A stretch of 64,000 nucleotides of DNA, taken from assembly GCA_022376465.1 (NCBI GenBank), contig JACDTU010000018.1, positions 620,001 through 684,000 of the forward strand, in the 5' to 3' direction. The position numbers were made by a program, and so were the translations under genes. How positions within the stretch are numbered: the first letter of the stretch is position 1; each line of letters begins with the position of its first letter. The notes beneath the pieces were generated by a model. It worked only from the letters and a program-made list of their open reading frames with translations, had not been told where the DNA came from and ran no database searches. Positions 26,030 through 38,227 of this stretch are shown one piece after another. The DNA comes from Cubamyces lactineus (lineage: Eukaryota > Basidiomycota > Agaricomycetes > Polyporales > Polyporaceae).

Positions 26030-26489
26030 TGATTGAATAGCAATAGCAACCCCCCCCCCCCCTCCCCGACGCTTTCTTGGCCATCCTTGATCCTGGGGAA
26101 AGACACGCTACTTCTGTTCCACTCCGTCCGAATGGACGCTGTCTTCATCGGCTCATATACTCACGGGAATGTCTCTTTCAGGCTGAATCTTGATGTCTAC
26201 CGCCGTGTCCAAGGTTACCCCCGTCTGAGTCTCGCTGCTATGTTGGAGATGTGACTAGCAATACGAATGAGTCTCTACGCTCACCTCAGCAAGACTACGT
26301 TAGGAATACTCACTTGAGGCATGTTCCACATCTCAATTGCGTTGCGTTGAGTGTCGGCCGTTCGTGGGAGCATTGCCACACCGAGAGTCCCCGTGGTGAA
26401 GCAATCCCCTTGGATTCTGTCCTTCAGTGTACCTCGAGAGTGAAGAAGCTATAGGTATCGAAGTTGTACGTGAGATTAGGTACGCCGGA

Positions 26490-27251
26490 TTACGTATGGA
26501 AGTGTAAGTATTCTCTTACCCTTGCGAGAGTGAAATGACCAGGGTCTAGAGCGATAGTAAGAATATGGCGGCACAACGTATGAGGTGTACATACTGTTGC
26601 AATGGGAAGAACCTGCTCATTGCCACGGTGATGAGTAGCTATAGCAAAACCACCATCAACCGAACTTACTTGGAACGACCTATTCACAGTCAGCAGGCCA
26701 TCGCAGGAAAGTAGTAGTGTGCATGTTGTACCAAACACCTTTGAGAAGGACGGTGGGATTGAAGAAGTTGGTAACCAGGTAGAAGTAACTTGGCGATGAT
26801 CCATGAATATCATGGAGTGCCTGTGTTGGACGCTACTACGGACTTACCAAATATGCGTGCACAAGAGTATGTGTGTAGTCTCCGTTATGCTGACGACGTT
26901 GACTCAGAACACGATAGGCTCGTCTTCGGAGAACGACATACACGGTGAGTAAAACCTGTCAGACGAGGCTTTCGCGTTAACACTACACAGCCTACTGAGA
27001 ACTAGCGCGGTACGTACGATTGCTTTGAGGAGCCGTATGTCTGCGGAGAACAGCCGGAAGTACCTATACGACTGGTGTAAGGTAAGCCCGTATAACCTAG
27101 CTGTATGAACCGTTTGCAATCAGCTCCCAGTAAACTCGGGTGACGATGGCACTCACATGAGCCCCATGAATGTGGCGAGCAGGAATGCCCCGAACCGAGT
27201 CTCAAGCGACGGAACTTCTGGAGGGACGCTAAAGGAATCCATGGAATCCAT
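26490..27251 (-). pseudogene. DUF6534-type multi-pass membrane protein, probably decayed
   Basis: The first exon starts MDSMDSFSVPPEVPSLETRFG and continues into a hydrophobic segment. The second reads LYGLTLHQSYRYF and DIRLLKAI. A later stretch reads SYFYLVTNFFNP followed by LLKGVW. These blocks, in this order, are those of the large basidiomycete family of seven-helix membrane proteins with a DUF6534 domain (function unknown). The 5' part splices cleanly, with the donor GTGAGT at 27156 and the acceptor CTAG near 27099. The central helix is hard to reconstruct, and I found no clean C-terminal half or stop. I therefore call it a probable pseudogene with a floating 3' end; an intact gene with small exons is still possible. 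Confidence 0.4.
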
Positions 27252-28623
27252 TGTGCTGTTGCTTGAGGTGACGGGCATGGCGGAGGCGCTGCTACCTAGG
27301 GTCGCACAGTAGCGGTCTTATGACGAGAGCTGAGATATACTCTGATCGCGGGGAACATGCTGAAGCCCGGATGCTTCCTATGTCGGGAGCGCGAACACCT
27401 CGGAGGCCCTAGATGTCAGGTGGAGAGATGAGAACTTGTTGTGGGTGCCAACTGCATCGATGAGTAATTAACTTTGGATTTCGGGATACTTACCATGAGG
27501 GCAGATGGGCTGCGCATCCCTAGAAGACTTCGAGAAGCAGCAATTGTGACTCGAACAGCGCACAGCTAGATCTAAAAGATATTCGCGATATAGGGATATT
27601 AGTTGATCAGGATCACGAGAAGGGTGGCTGGGCAGCGATTGCGGCCCCTGCAATACGGTTGTGAGCTACTAATATCATGTCCGATGCAGTCGCATCCGAC
27701 GAGGAAGTAGTCACACACCATGCCATGGATAGAGACGCGTTAGGAAACCCCATCGAAGGCCTGCGGTCCAGGACGGATTCGTACACTGCGCATCAGAAAC
27801 AGACTCCGAATGGTGTTCCTGCGGTGTGGCGCTGCGTGTCCCATTATGATTGTGGAGGTCCGGATTTTGTTGGATGGTACTACGGTGTCTGGTCCGAAAC
27901 CGCAGCGCTACTTTCTGCACACGCGTTGCGTCGCAGGCGATGACGCGACGCCTAAAGGCCCTGGATAGAACTTGGACGGATAGGAGACAGGAAGATGTTA
28001 TCACTACGCAGTCCTCACCATGGAGTTAGTCTCCGCCGTAAATACAGCCGAGCACTATACACGGAGGCATTCCTGATGAACGCGCAATTGAGGCTGTGGC
28101 AGTCTGTGGCAGTCTGGCAGTAAGCGGCACTGTCACGAGTCCAGGGTTGGGGTTACATACACAGAAGGACGCTCGTTCCGAATCACAGCATTAATGATAT
28201 AACTTAGTATGGAGATGCCTATGAAAAGCAGTCCTGTTAGTACTTGACAGTAAGACGCCCAGGGTACCACACATGCCCACAGTATCACGATGCGGATGAC
28301 CGCCCTTGCTAGGCATCCGTCAGACCGATGCGACGCCAAGAGCGTGCGCATGATAGATTCAAATGGAGGAAGAAGAACGTGTGATTTGCGAGTGATGCTA
28401 CACAGACGTGACGTAACAAGACACTCATCCAGTGTTCATCACACTGCGGCTGCCAGAATCATACTGACTAGCTGTGGAGAGATACCCTTTCACCTGACCG
28501 CAGGGCGCGGAGCCTTGATACACAGCGTGGCGTTGTATGGCCTAAAATGCATCATTGGCACGTTCCCGGTCGGCGACCCGCTGCTCCACGCGGAGGTGAG
28601 TGCCTAGCCCAATCGCACACACC
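27252..28623. other. intergenic
   Basis: Two short open frames occur, one at 27677-27943 on plus and one hydrophobic at 28133-28351 on minus. Neither has a family match or exon context. No repeat or RNA gene was recognised. Confidence 0.4.
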
Positions 28624-29690
28624 TCACACATTCGGCCCTTGCAACCTATACCTCCTCAGACCACCTCCGAAAAGATGGGAGCGGGTAGGATACCGCACAC
28701 GTCCTTCCCATTCTCGCGCGGATGCGCTGTCTGGGCCTTTCGTAACGCATTCGAACTCCCAGGCCTTGCTCGCCCATGCACTCGCGCTCTCGGCGTCACC
28801 GGCCACTAGACCAAACATCAGCCAGGTCTACGAGTCGACTGGACATATCGAACACTCACAGGCACAGAACTCGAACCCGTTGGAATAGAAGGGGTTGCCA
28901 TAGACTTCGAGTAGTCCTTCCTCGTCTAGGAGCCGGAGAGCTAGCCTCACCTGCAAGTTGCGCTAAATTCAACAAACGGGCAGCGACTGAGAGCAAGATA
29001 GACCAACCTTGTGGAGACCGTACGAAGGATCCTTGTACTCCAGTAGCTGGGACCGGATATGAGCGACGGTGGAGCGACGGTAGTCACTATCGTGTCCATC
29101 TTGTTCGGTGAGTTTGCACGCCGGACACCGACACTCGTAATTGTAATGCTTCCTCATAACCGCCAACCTCTCTCGACGCGGGAGTAACGCATCCATGTAA
29201 GTCATGCACAACTCCTCGCCAACCGCGATGTCTCGTGCTGCACGGCAGTACAGCCTCTGCGTGGCTGCATCCCACCAGTGATAGAGGTTTGGGCAGCACG
29301 AAGCATTCAGCCGAGCGACCGCAGGAAATATCCCCTCGACCTCGGTCTTGTCGCCATGAGGGTCGTCAGGGGTGCCACAAGGGATGGCGTTAGTGAGCCA
29401 CAAGCCGACCAGAGGGTGCTGTGCCCCCTTCCAGGAGTTCGCGAGGGACAGAAAGCGCATCTGGTCATCTCGGGAAAGCTGCGACAAAGCGTCCGCGATG
29501 GATTTCGGGGTGACGTTATGGCGTTGGACGAAGAGGGGAGCCTCAGAAAAGATGAGCTCTCCTCGAGTGATTATGCGGGTAGCTACTAGCCCTCGGCCTT
29601 TGCCTGAGATATGCACAATTGCACATGTGTCTATCGCCAGGTTGTTCAGTCATAGCACGAAGGAGGAGCAGATATATACCCACCTTCCAT
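28624..29690 (-). CDS. SET-domain protein 3 (variant motif)
   Basis: This is the third SET paralog. The proposed first exon is only ATG-GAA-G at 29690-29684. An 80-nt GT-AG intron joins it to the codons reading GKGRGLVATRIITRGELIF. The motif region reads RLNASCCPN, so the His of NHSC is Ala. The flanking RAARDIAVGEELCMTYMD and the post-SET cysteines YECRCPAC are kept. Two further introns lead to AESASAWASKAWEFECVTKGPDS and the stop at 28624. Compared with SET protein 1 it lacks the disordered N terminus. The frame is intact, so it is probably expressed, but catalysis is doubtful. The start is inferred from splice signals only. Confidence 0.75.
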
Positions 29691-30009
29691 GTCGAAAACG
29701 GAACGGGTTCGATGCACTGATCTGGGGGTAATGAACGCCATGGGTTCGCTGTTCTTATAAGATGTAACTGTGGCCCGCCTATAAACGATTGCTTTGCTGG
29801 CTGAGACACAAAGATCAGTTCGTCTTTATTTGTGCCTTGCACAGTGCCCGCGGCCTGTAAAACGGAGGTGTGAGCATAAACGAGCCATTCTCCTGCATTC
29901 GCTCTACATGTCGTATTTCCCATCACAACGAACTTAAACCGTTGTATCTTTGACTTGAGCTTCTGCACGTCGGAGCAGATGTGCATGCCTAAAGACTGGC
30001 CAATGATGC

Positions 30010-30125
30010 ATGATGGTGGTAGAGACGCAGCAGCACACAGCCCACGCGCGCGCGAATCGCCAACACCTCCTGCGTGGCAAGTTCCTGCAAGCGCCCACGT
30101 CCTGAGAACCTTTCCTCCTGCCACC
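30010..30125. repeat. duplicated promoter-type segment, copy 2
   Basis: This is the second copy of the 25918-26029 segment. It sits in the spacer between SET gene 3 (-) and the p24 gene (+), 125-240 nt upstream of the p24 ATG, so it may be part of a bidirectional promoter. A TATATA box for the p24 gene follows at about 30216. Confidence 0.8.
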
Positions 30126-30249
30126 GTCCATTCTAGCTTGCCTTCCTACCCTTTGCTCGACGTCGAGCGCGACGCCGACGTATCTTTACTGCCTACGACC
30201 TCGCTGAGCGACCCCTATATACCCGCTAATCCCGGCTAATCCTCCCAAT

Positions 30250-31078
30250 ATGGGCGCGCGAGCCCTGCCTCTACTGCTTGTGGCACTTCTCGTCTGCCTG
30301 AGCCAGTCCGTCCTTGCAATCAAGTTCAACATCCCCGCCAGCCGGTATCCTCCAGCCAAGTGCGTGTGGAACGCGGCGCACCCCGGCGCGCTTGTGATCA
30401 TCACCGCCAACGTCGGGCCTGGGGAGGGCCAGCGCCTTGATATCGAGGTCATAGACTCGAGCGAACACAAGAACGTGTACTTGAGCAAGAAGGACATCAA
30501 TGGCGAGAAGCGGTTCGCAATCACAGCTCATGCGGAGGAGGACATTGGTGTTTGCTTCCGCAACTACCTTGATACCAGTGCGTTGCGTTGCGCCTACGTA
30601 GTAGTCCACCCGAACGCTGATGACAACTGCTCTCGCATAGGCGTCCCGAACGACGGAAAGACGCGTTCACGCGTCATTGACCTGGATGTAGACATTGGTG
30701 CTGACGCGGTCGATTACAAGTGAGTCCACAGCGCATGCTCTTGGCCCAGAGCTAATGATCTTGCAGCGCCATCGCCAACCAAGAGTCGCTCTCTGCACTT
30801 GAGACGGAGATGCGCAAATTGGAGGGTATCGTGAAGGAGATAGTAGACGAGATGGAATACTTGAAGGCACGGGAGGAACGTTTCCAGGCTACGAACAGTG
30901 CGTTCTTGTTCCTTCCCCCGATATTCCCGCAACGCGTGCTCATGATAATGCCACAGTGTCCACGAACCGCCGGGTGAAGAACTTCGCCTGGTTCACGATT
31001 GCCTCTCTGATCGGCTTGGGCGTATGGCAAATCTTCCACTTGCGCGCATTCTTCAAGCGGAAGTACCTCATTGATTAG
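30250..31078 (+). CDS. p24-family ER-Golgi cargo receptor (Erv25-like)
   Basis: This is a type I membrane protein of COPII/COPI vesicles that helps select cargo such as GPI-anchored proteins. The signal peptide is MGARALPLLLVALLVCLSQSVLA. The GOLD domain follows, with the disulfide-forming cysteines of AKCVW and IGVCFRNY. A coiled coil (ESLSALETEMRKLEGIVKE) and one transmembrane helix (WFTIASLIGLGVWQIFHL) come next. The short cytosolic tail RAFFKRKYLID carries the aromatic and basic trafficking signals. Two introns of usual size interrupt the gene. The tail and coiled coil fit the delta (Erv25) branch best. Length is near the family's usual 210-220 residues, and nothing is missing. Confidence 0.9.
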
Positions 31079-32075
31079 TGCAGTGTGCGCCATATTCAAG
31101 TATTATAATGTTTTACGCCATGGTTGTTATGTATTGCGGTACGCTTGTGCATGGTGAGGTGCGTCCACTTGGGGGCGTCGTGGGGACATCTGTGGTTCCT
31201 TCCGGCATTTGGGTCCTTGACGAAATCACCAGCGCAACACCAACACTCCGGGAAGACCGCCTTTTCTGCTCCAATATTTTACCGCGACTCCCGTGGTCTG
31301 GATAGCTCCCGTGGTAAGTACTCTCACATAGACACCACTCGAACATGACGTGTATGCTAGGCGACTCTAGGGGGATTCGTGCGCTCCGGTGTCCCTTAGG
31401 ACCCAAACCCGAAACATGAGACGCCCGTGGCCACCGTTGTCTTTCCGTTGGTGTAGACTCTGAGTAAAGACGCTCTTCGATAGACGTCCACACACGTTTG
31501 GTTCTAACTTTCATGTCCCGCAAATCGAAGAGCCCTGTAATCTCAGGTAATAGCGCTCATTCGCTTCGGGTACGACCTCAGATGACCTTTGGGGAAAGTA
31601 TGCCCTCTAGGCTCTATGTCCTAGTTGCTGACAGTGGCGAGAGCGGCATGGGTCGTCAATACGAACAAACTCACTGTACTTCTCGGTGTCTCCCGACCGC
31701 CTTCCCCGTCTGCCACCCCGATAGCTCACACACCAAAAGCGAGATCAATGAAGGGACTACTTGGTTGAACTGAGCGCTAAGCGCATGCAATCTCCGCAGA
31801 GCGACACAGGTATGTAAGTGTCAAGCATGAATGAATATAATGTCGGTACTCACCGTCAATGTTTTCCAACAGCTCAACTCATCAGAACTAGTGGTTTTGC
31901 AGGGCTCCGAAGCCGGATGAATGGGGAACGAAAGAAAGCGCTGCGTTATGGCCTTGAGCGCCCGTGGCGACCTGGCGCAGAGAATACGCCCCGACATCGT
32001 TCCACTTCCCTCGTCCTCGAAGCATTAAATCAACCCATACATTTTTTGGCTTCTTCCTCCACTTAGCATTATCTC
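31079..32075. other. intergenic
   Basis: This contains the p24 3' flank and the ERG2 promoter. The open frames on either strand show no recognisable motif and I support no gene here. Confidence 0.5.
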
Positions 32076-32903
32076 ATGGCAGCCAAAACACCGCCAGAAG
32101 TGCCCACCGCCAACCTGTTCAAGTGGGTGGCTCGCGCGACTCTTGTGGCTGTCATCTACTTGATGTGCAGTTTCCTCGATGGTATCAAGGTGGGTTTGCA
32201 TAATGCTTTCGCGTCTATTCGAGACGCGACAGTTCACGCTGTGGGTTCCGACAGGACCGGTGGTACGTCTTCACGCCCGGATCTCTGCACGAGCTCGCGC
32301 AGGCCGCCGTGCGCGCCCACCCGGGAGACATCAACGCCATTATCCCCTACATCGTCTCCAACCTCACCGCCAAACACCCGTCCTCCGCGGTCGCCCTGAA
32401 CACCAACGCCTCCGAGTGGGTGCTGAGCAACGCTGGGGGCGCGATGGGCGCGATGTACGTCATCCACGCGAGCATCACCGAGTACCTCATCATCTTCGGC
32501 ACGCCGCTGGGCACGGAGGGCCACACGGGCATGCACACTGCGGACGACTACTTCAACATTCTCGTCGGGGAGCAGTGGGCGTTCGCCCCGCCGAAGTTGG
32601 AAATGGAGGTCTACCGCCCCGGAGACGTGCACCACCTTCCCCGTGGGCACGTCAAGCAGTACAAGATACACGAGGGCTGCTTTGCGCTGGAGTATGCCAG
32701 AGGTGAGCCTTCTCCCGATCCGACCTGGTTGGCCCCCTGGTGCGCGACTGACCGCTGTGGATCGCATAGGGTGGGTCCCACTCATGCTGCCGTTCGGCCT
32801 TGGGGACGTGTTCTCATCTACTTTGGACTACTGGTCCTTCTATCACACCGTCCGCATCACCGCACGCGAGTATCTGCGGAACCTCCTGATTGGCAAAATA
32901 TAA
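32076..32903 (+). CDS. ERG2: C-8 sterol isomerase (ERG2/sigma-1 receptor family)
   Basis: The enzyme moves the sterol B-ring double bond from C8 to C7 in ergosterol synthesis at the ER membrane. A single N-terminal membrane segment (ATLVAVIYLMCSFLDGIK) is followed by RWYVFTPGSLHELAQ and the cupin-like core (EYLIIFGTPLGTEGHTG, HTADDYFNILVGEQWAF, YRPGDVHHLPRG). The C-terminal membrane-associated helices include WVPLMLPFGLGDVFSSTLD. Acidic residues in the core correspond to the catalytic pair in the family. Two introns are clear: one after GIK and one after YARG. Length, about 225 residues, matches fungal Erg2. The model is complete. Confidence 0.93.
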
Positions 32904-33831
32904 CTCAGCTCCCGCTGAACAGTCGTGGCGCTTCCTCACATTCGAATTCTTCTGTCATGAACTCCTGAAAATGTGTTTCTGAGATAGTTTCAGGGGTGAT
33001 TATCGACGGCATCTTTGTTGGGGCTTCGCTACAGTCATGGACATGGAATACGATTTGCCTTACTCGTCGCGATCGCAGGATCCCGGATCCGAAGATGTCC
33101 ATCTGCAGTATGCCCGGCTTGTTGGATCTCTGCATCAGCGGGCCAAGGTCCGCTGTCTATGACTATATCAGTCGTCGACTCTGCACATCGGGTTACCTGA
33201 CTTGAGTTCGCTCTGTACGTGATTCACATTTAACAGAGTACTGAGTTTAATGGTGTTTTTGCAGACGTTGTATGCTTACGCTCTTGTTGTAGATTGCAAG
33301 GTCGCCGATGATCAAGCGCTACTGCATCTGTGATCGTGAGTTGGGTATGGAGCGGTGGCTTAGGGTGGACTGCGTTAGCAGACGTGAGCAAAGCCAGCGG
33401 AGCTCGGAACGTACGTGCCTGAACAATCGAAGCTTCAACTTGTTGCAGCTTTGTGTGGCTACTCATTAAGTTCAATATGCCCCTGCAAGGGTTCGGGTGC
33501 CAGTGATACGACAACTTGCGATTCGTACGGAAGCGGGTGACGTCGGTGATAGGGCGTATACCGCTTAGCCGACTTGCTTTGTCTTCTACGGGCCACCTGT
33601 GCATGCATGGTTTGGATAAATCGCCATAAACCACCGCGGTAGGTCTCTCCAGCGCTCGATGGCAAGCCGCTTTACGCTAAGTACTTTGACAGAAGCTTGG
33701 TTGTGCCTCAACATGCACACGACGCGCATAGTTGTCCTGCGAGCTACCCATGGTCACGACGAGAAGCCCATCATTGCATAAAAGGTGAGGATGTGCGGTC
33801 CCAGCTGGGCTCCCTTCCTCCAGCGTAGCCG
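32904..33831. other. intergenic
   Basis: This holds the ERG2 3' flank and the promoter side of P450-2. A minus-strand open frame at 33230-33634 has no recognisable domain. No gene is supported. Confidence 0.5.
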
Positions 33832-36010
33832 ATGGCCTCTAAGGACACTCAGCACGACTACTCTGGCACTCGCGGTGCTCTGGCCATTCTCCTCGTCTTC
33901 TGTCAGCTATTCCTTGCTTTTGTAATTCAACGTTTCCTCAGGAAGCGATGGCGCGGGGCTAAATTACCTCCCGGTCCGCCCGGCCTCCCTCTGCTCGGGA
34001 ACGTCTACGACATTCCTCAAGATGCCCCGTGGGTGTCCTACCGGGATTTGACAGTCAAGTATGGTACGTCGTCAACGCCACTGGGCCATATACATTGAGT
34101 TAACCCCGTCCGTGTCCGTAGGGGACGTCATATGCGTCCGCCTTCTCGGCCACCCCGTCATCGTCTTGAACTCAGTCACCGCAGTAGCCGACCTCTTTGA
34201 GAAACGGTCAGCGATATACTCGGACAGGCCCGTTCCTATCGTGTCCATCTCGCGCATGTTCGTTTCCTATCCTCGCCCTGCGAAGTTTATTCGGTAGCTG
34301 ATTGCACATCATTCTTTGTCCCAGGTTGAATTGGATCTGGAGCTTGGGGTTTAAACCGTACGGCGATGACTGGCGTCGCACGCGCCGCGAGCTCTGGCAA
34401 TACCTACAGCCGAGCACGGTGGCGCAATGGCATCCTATCCAAACGCGTGAATCGCGGCGCTTCCTAAAGTGCCTGTTGCACGATCAGCGCGACCTTCGAA
34501 AAACCGTCCAGCTGTAAGTAACCTCTGAGCTGTGGAATCCTGTGCCCCGCTATACCGTGTGACTGATACATCCGATTACGCAGATGCCTCTGCAGAACGC
34601 TGTTGGGTGTAGGACACGGCTTGCCCGCAGACGACGTCACTACGCGCTACGTGGACCTGCTCGGCGAGATCGATTCAAGCGTTGCTGAAGCCTACGACCC
34701 CGCGATCCTTTTCATTCCTTGGCTGCGCTACCTACCAAGCTGGTTCCCGGGCGGCTCATGGAAGAACGGGATCGCAAAGTGGCGCCGACCGGCTGAGACT
34801 GTGCTCGAGTTGCCGTTCAAGGCTGCATTGAGTGCCATGGTGGGTGCCTACGATGTAATGTTCGTAGCCGAACGCTACTGATGCGGATACGGATTTGCTG
34901 TAGAGACGAGGTACCGCGACGCCATCGATCATGAGCGAGCTGTATGACCAGATGCAGAGCACCGAAGCGTCCGGGGTGGACGAAGAGCTCGCCAAAGCCG
35001 TGCTTGCGGTCATATTCGTAGCCGGCGCCGACACGGTGAATATGCCTCCTTCCCGCTTATCCTTACCCCCGCTCACGCTAACAGTAATTGACCTACTGCA
35101 GACGGCCGGCTCACTCTTCGCGTTCTTCTGCGCGATGATCATGCACCCCGAGGCCCAGAAACGCGCCCAGGAGGAGCTCGACGCCGTCGTAGGCCCAGAC
35201 AGGCTCCCCGAGCACGCCGACCGCCCGTCGCTGCCCTATGTCGACGCGATACTTAAGGAAGTCCTGCGCTGGCACAGCATCGCGCCCTTCGGGCTCGCAC
35301 ACCGGTGCATGGAAGACGACGAGTACCGGGGATGGGTCATCCCCGAGAACGCCACCGTCATGACGAATATCTGGTGAGTCTCCATGTCCTCCAATAACTT
35401 TACGCCATTTCGACTCGGCGTGTAAGCGGTCGGGGGCCAGTCTGCTGAGGTTCTCTACCTCTCGCTGCAGGGGAATCCTACACGACCCAGAGCGCTTCCC
35501 AGAGCCCGACACCTTCCGTCCGGAGCGTTTCCTCAAGGACGGCAGGCTCGACCCGGACGCGTTCAATCCTGCCACGGTCGCGTTTGGCACGGGCCGACGG
35601 TACGCCTTCCTTGCTGGTTCTCAATAAAATCCTCCTTAGATAACTACAACATAAATTTCAACTCGTCTATACCCAGAATCTGCCCGGGACAACACTTTGC
35701 CGAAGACACGCTCTTCATCAACATCGCGTCCGTGCTGCACGCGTTCGACATCCGCCCCGCGGCCGACGCGCGCGGGGTGCCGGTCCCTGTGGAGTATGGG
35801 GTCACCTCTGGGCTTATATCGTGCGTGAAATTCCTCCTCCTAGGGGCCTTTGATCTCGTTCGACTGGGACCGTGACTGGTATGAGTATCTTCGTTTTCAT
35901 TGTGCTGATTGTCGACGCGCAGGACGGTCAAGCCGTTTGAGTACTCGATTCGCCCGCGGTCGAGTGCCGCTGAGGGTCTCGTGCGGGACGCAATGAGTGT
36001 CGAAGGCTGA
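33832..36010 (+). CDS. cytochrome P450 monooxygenase (P450-2)
   Basis: This is a paralog of P450-1. The anchor segment LAILLVFCQLFLAFVIQ and the hinge KLPPGPPGLPLLGN start the protein. The I-helix region reads VIFVAGADT, the K-helix KEVLRWH, the meander RPERFLKDG and the heme loop FGTGRR-ICPGQHF. The last exon encodes TVKPFEYSIRPRS and ends MSVEG. All exon junctions use GT-AG and fall at the same places as in P450-1, including the junction within GLIS-TVKPF. No stop or frameshift was found. Substrate unknown. It is transcribed away from the nearby ERG2 gene; I would not infer a pathway link from that alone. Confidence 0.92.
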
Positions 36011-36809
36011 TAGGAGCAGCAGCCCGAATGGTACGCCCCGACAGGGATGTTATGGACGAATGAGCGACAACGGTGGCACCCCCTTGGCAGATGAATCCAT
36101 GTTCACTAAGAACATTGTAGCCGATTCCGAAGTAGTACGCTTCTGGTCCTCGCAGTGTGAACGTGCAAACATATGTGCTGCCGCACATAGCAATTTTGTA
36201 GAGTATGCTCGTGTATGCGTAGCACGTCGTGCAGCTATTCTCCGTAACCCTGTATTTCGGTGTCTACCTGATACGGTTGTAGAAGTCACGAAGAGTGGAA
36301 GTCGATTTCGTCCTTCGGGGCGTCGATGCTGCATGATGGATCATGGGTAGCGCGCCAATGTAGCCATCTCGAATGAAAGGCTCGATACATGGCGACTCGG
36401 CCGGTGATACCTCGACCAGAGTAGGTCCGGGACGCTCAAAACGCACGACCATACACCACGACCATAAAATAGTGATACCCTTGCAGTACCGACTTACCCT
36501 CGACGTTCTGGTGCATCGAGCCGCTGATCCTGAAGCACATCAGGTGCACCCGCTTGGAAGATTATGGCCGTTTATGGCTGACCGTGACGTTTCCCGTTCC
36601 GCTCGTTTTGACTTAACCAAAATCATCCCATATCAGCTGAGGGCTCTTCAACTATACACATCCCTCCCCTACCCTCCGCCTTGTCGCCCATCCGAACATA
36701 AGTCCCATTCCAATCGTGGTGTTAAGTTGTGAAGTCGTCAAATGCTCCAAACCCGCTTAGCCTCATTACGAACGACAGCCGCCAACAAGGTATCATTCCA
36801 GGAAGAGCT
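36011..36809. other. convergent intergenic region
   Basis: This is a 3'-to-3' spacer between P450-2 and the Get5-like gene. No feature is recognised. Confidence 0.5.
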
Positions 36810-37947
36810 TTAGGTGCCGGCCATACCGATGACGCCGACGGCGTCGCGGATCTTCGCTATCTCGCTAACGGACAGGTTGCCCTTGCTCGCACAGAAGAAG
36901 TCCTCCCAGGCCGTCGCGGCATCGCTTGGGTGGGGGAACTCTTTCCTATAAACAAGATAGCAATCAGTATATGGAACGATACAAGTTTGCCCTTGCAACA
37001 TGGCAAAATGAGCACGGTACTTACGTGAGAAATTCATACAGGTGCTCCCAGAACGCAGGCTGCGAGATGGTTGTATGATACGGCGTGTCCGGGACAACGG
37101 ACGAAGGTGACGCAGGGATAGTGGACGTGTCGAGCACAAGTGGGATATCAACGAGCCTCTCTCCGGGACTTGCTGTAAGGGACGGTGACGGTGATAGCAC
37201 CACAGACGGAATACGCCCATGTCCAGACCTCGATGACTTCGTGGGTTCTGGACTCTGAAGCAGCGTGATTGTCTCTCCTTCAGGCGCCGGCGATGCCGAG
37301 ATTGCAGGGGCGGGAGTAGACACCTTGGACGGGTCCCAGTCGAATCCGGGCTTGACCATGAGGTTGATAGTGTCCCCATCCTTGACAGCGTATTCCTTCA
37401 GCAGCTTTGCGTCGGCAAGCGCCTTCCCTTTGAGCAGGAGTCGTTGCGCGTCCGCAGGCGGGGCCCCGGGCACAGCGGCGAGCTGTGCCTTGATTTGCGC
37501 AATGGTATCTGTGGGCTGGACGTCGAGGGTATACGCCTGCACGGGCTTGGTCGACTTGAAAGTCACACTGATAGAGCCTATATGGAATGTCACAGTGTTT
37601 GGAGTATCAGCGGGGGATTGCTTGCTACAGCCAGGAACGCAAGCCCGAAAGGGGGGGAGGTGAAGCAGGTGGCGCGCACGTACCTATGGGTGCAGACTCC
37701 GCGACATGTCGCTCTGGAGGTGGTGGGACGTCGATCTGAGAGTACACAGCGCTGGATCAGTGTACCAGGATCTCAAGGAGGCGCATATAGCCTCCGAATG
37801 AAGCGGATATAGACGTACGGGCAATACGGGGACCTTCTTGAGCTCGTTCTCCGGCGCTGTCTGATAGTCGTTTCCGTACACGACCGGCTGGCTCGAGAGC
37901 GTGTTCACGTAGGACTTCACAAAAGCAAGCTCAGCCTGTTCAGCCAT
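36810..37947 (-). CDS. Get5/Mdy2-like ubiquitin-domain protein
   Basis: This is a ubiquitin-like domain protein resembling Get5/Mdy2, a subunit of the complex that hands tail-anchored proteins to the ER targeting factor. Exon 1 (MAEQAELAFVKSYVNTL) is the N-terminal region expected to bind Get4. The ubiquitin fold follows, from ISVTFKSTKPVQAYTLDV through TDTIAQIKAQL, LLLKGKALADAKLLKEY and GDTINLMVKPGF. A Ser/Pro linker and a C-terminal helical domain (PAFWEHLYEFL, then EIAKIRDAVGVIGMAGT) resemble the dimerising end. Three short introns are consistent with GT-AG rules. The frame is complete to the TAA at 36810. Confidence 0.82.
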
Positions 37948-38227
37948 GCTCGCAGCTTGGGGTGAGTGGTAGACGCAGACAGAACGTGGTGGATGTGTAC
38001 TCGGATTTCGAACGCAGCACGCCTGCTCAAGCCTCCAATTGTGTCTAGGCGCCCGTAGCGAGCACTGCAGTGGCAGTATACATCTCGGTTAGCGCTCATG
38101 ACGCGACAAGGCACGTGCAGAAGATCACGCCGTTACGCCCGTCACGCAAACCTCGCCGGCGCTACGGGGCGAAGCTGCAACGACGACTCGACATTCCACT
38201 CACCTCCTCTTCCTGACTTTGTGAACA

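Noticed and set aside
32234..32785. 183-codon minus-strand frame across ERG2
   Set aside because: Fully antisense to ERG2 exons with third-position GC; a shadow.
33230..33634. 134-codon minus-strand frame between ERG2 and P450-2
   Set aside because: No motif, no exon partner, and composition like intergenic DNA.
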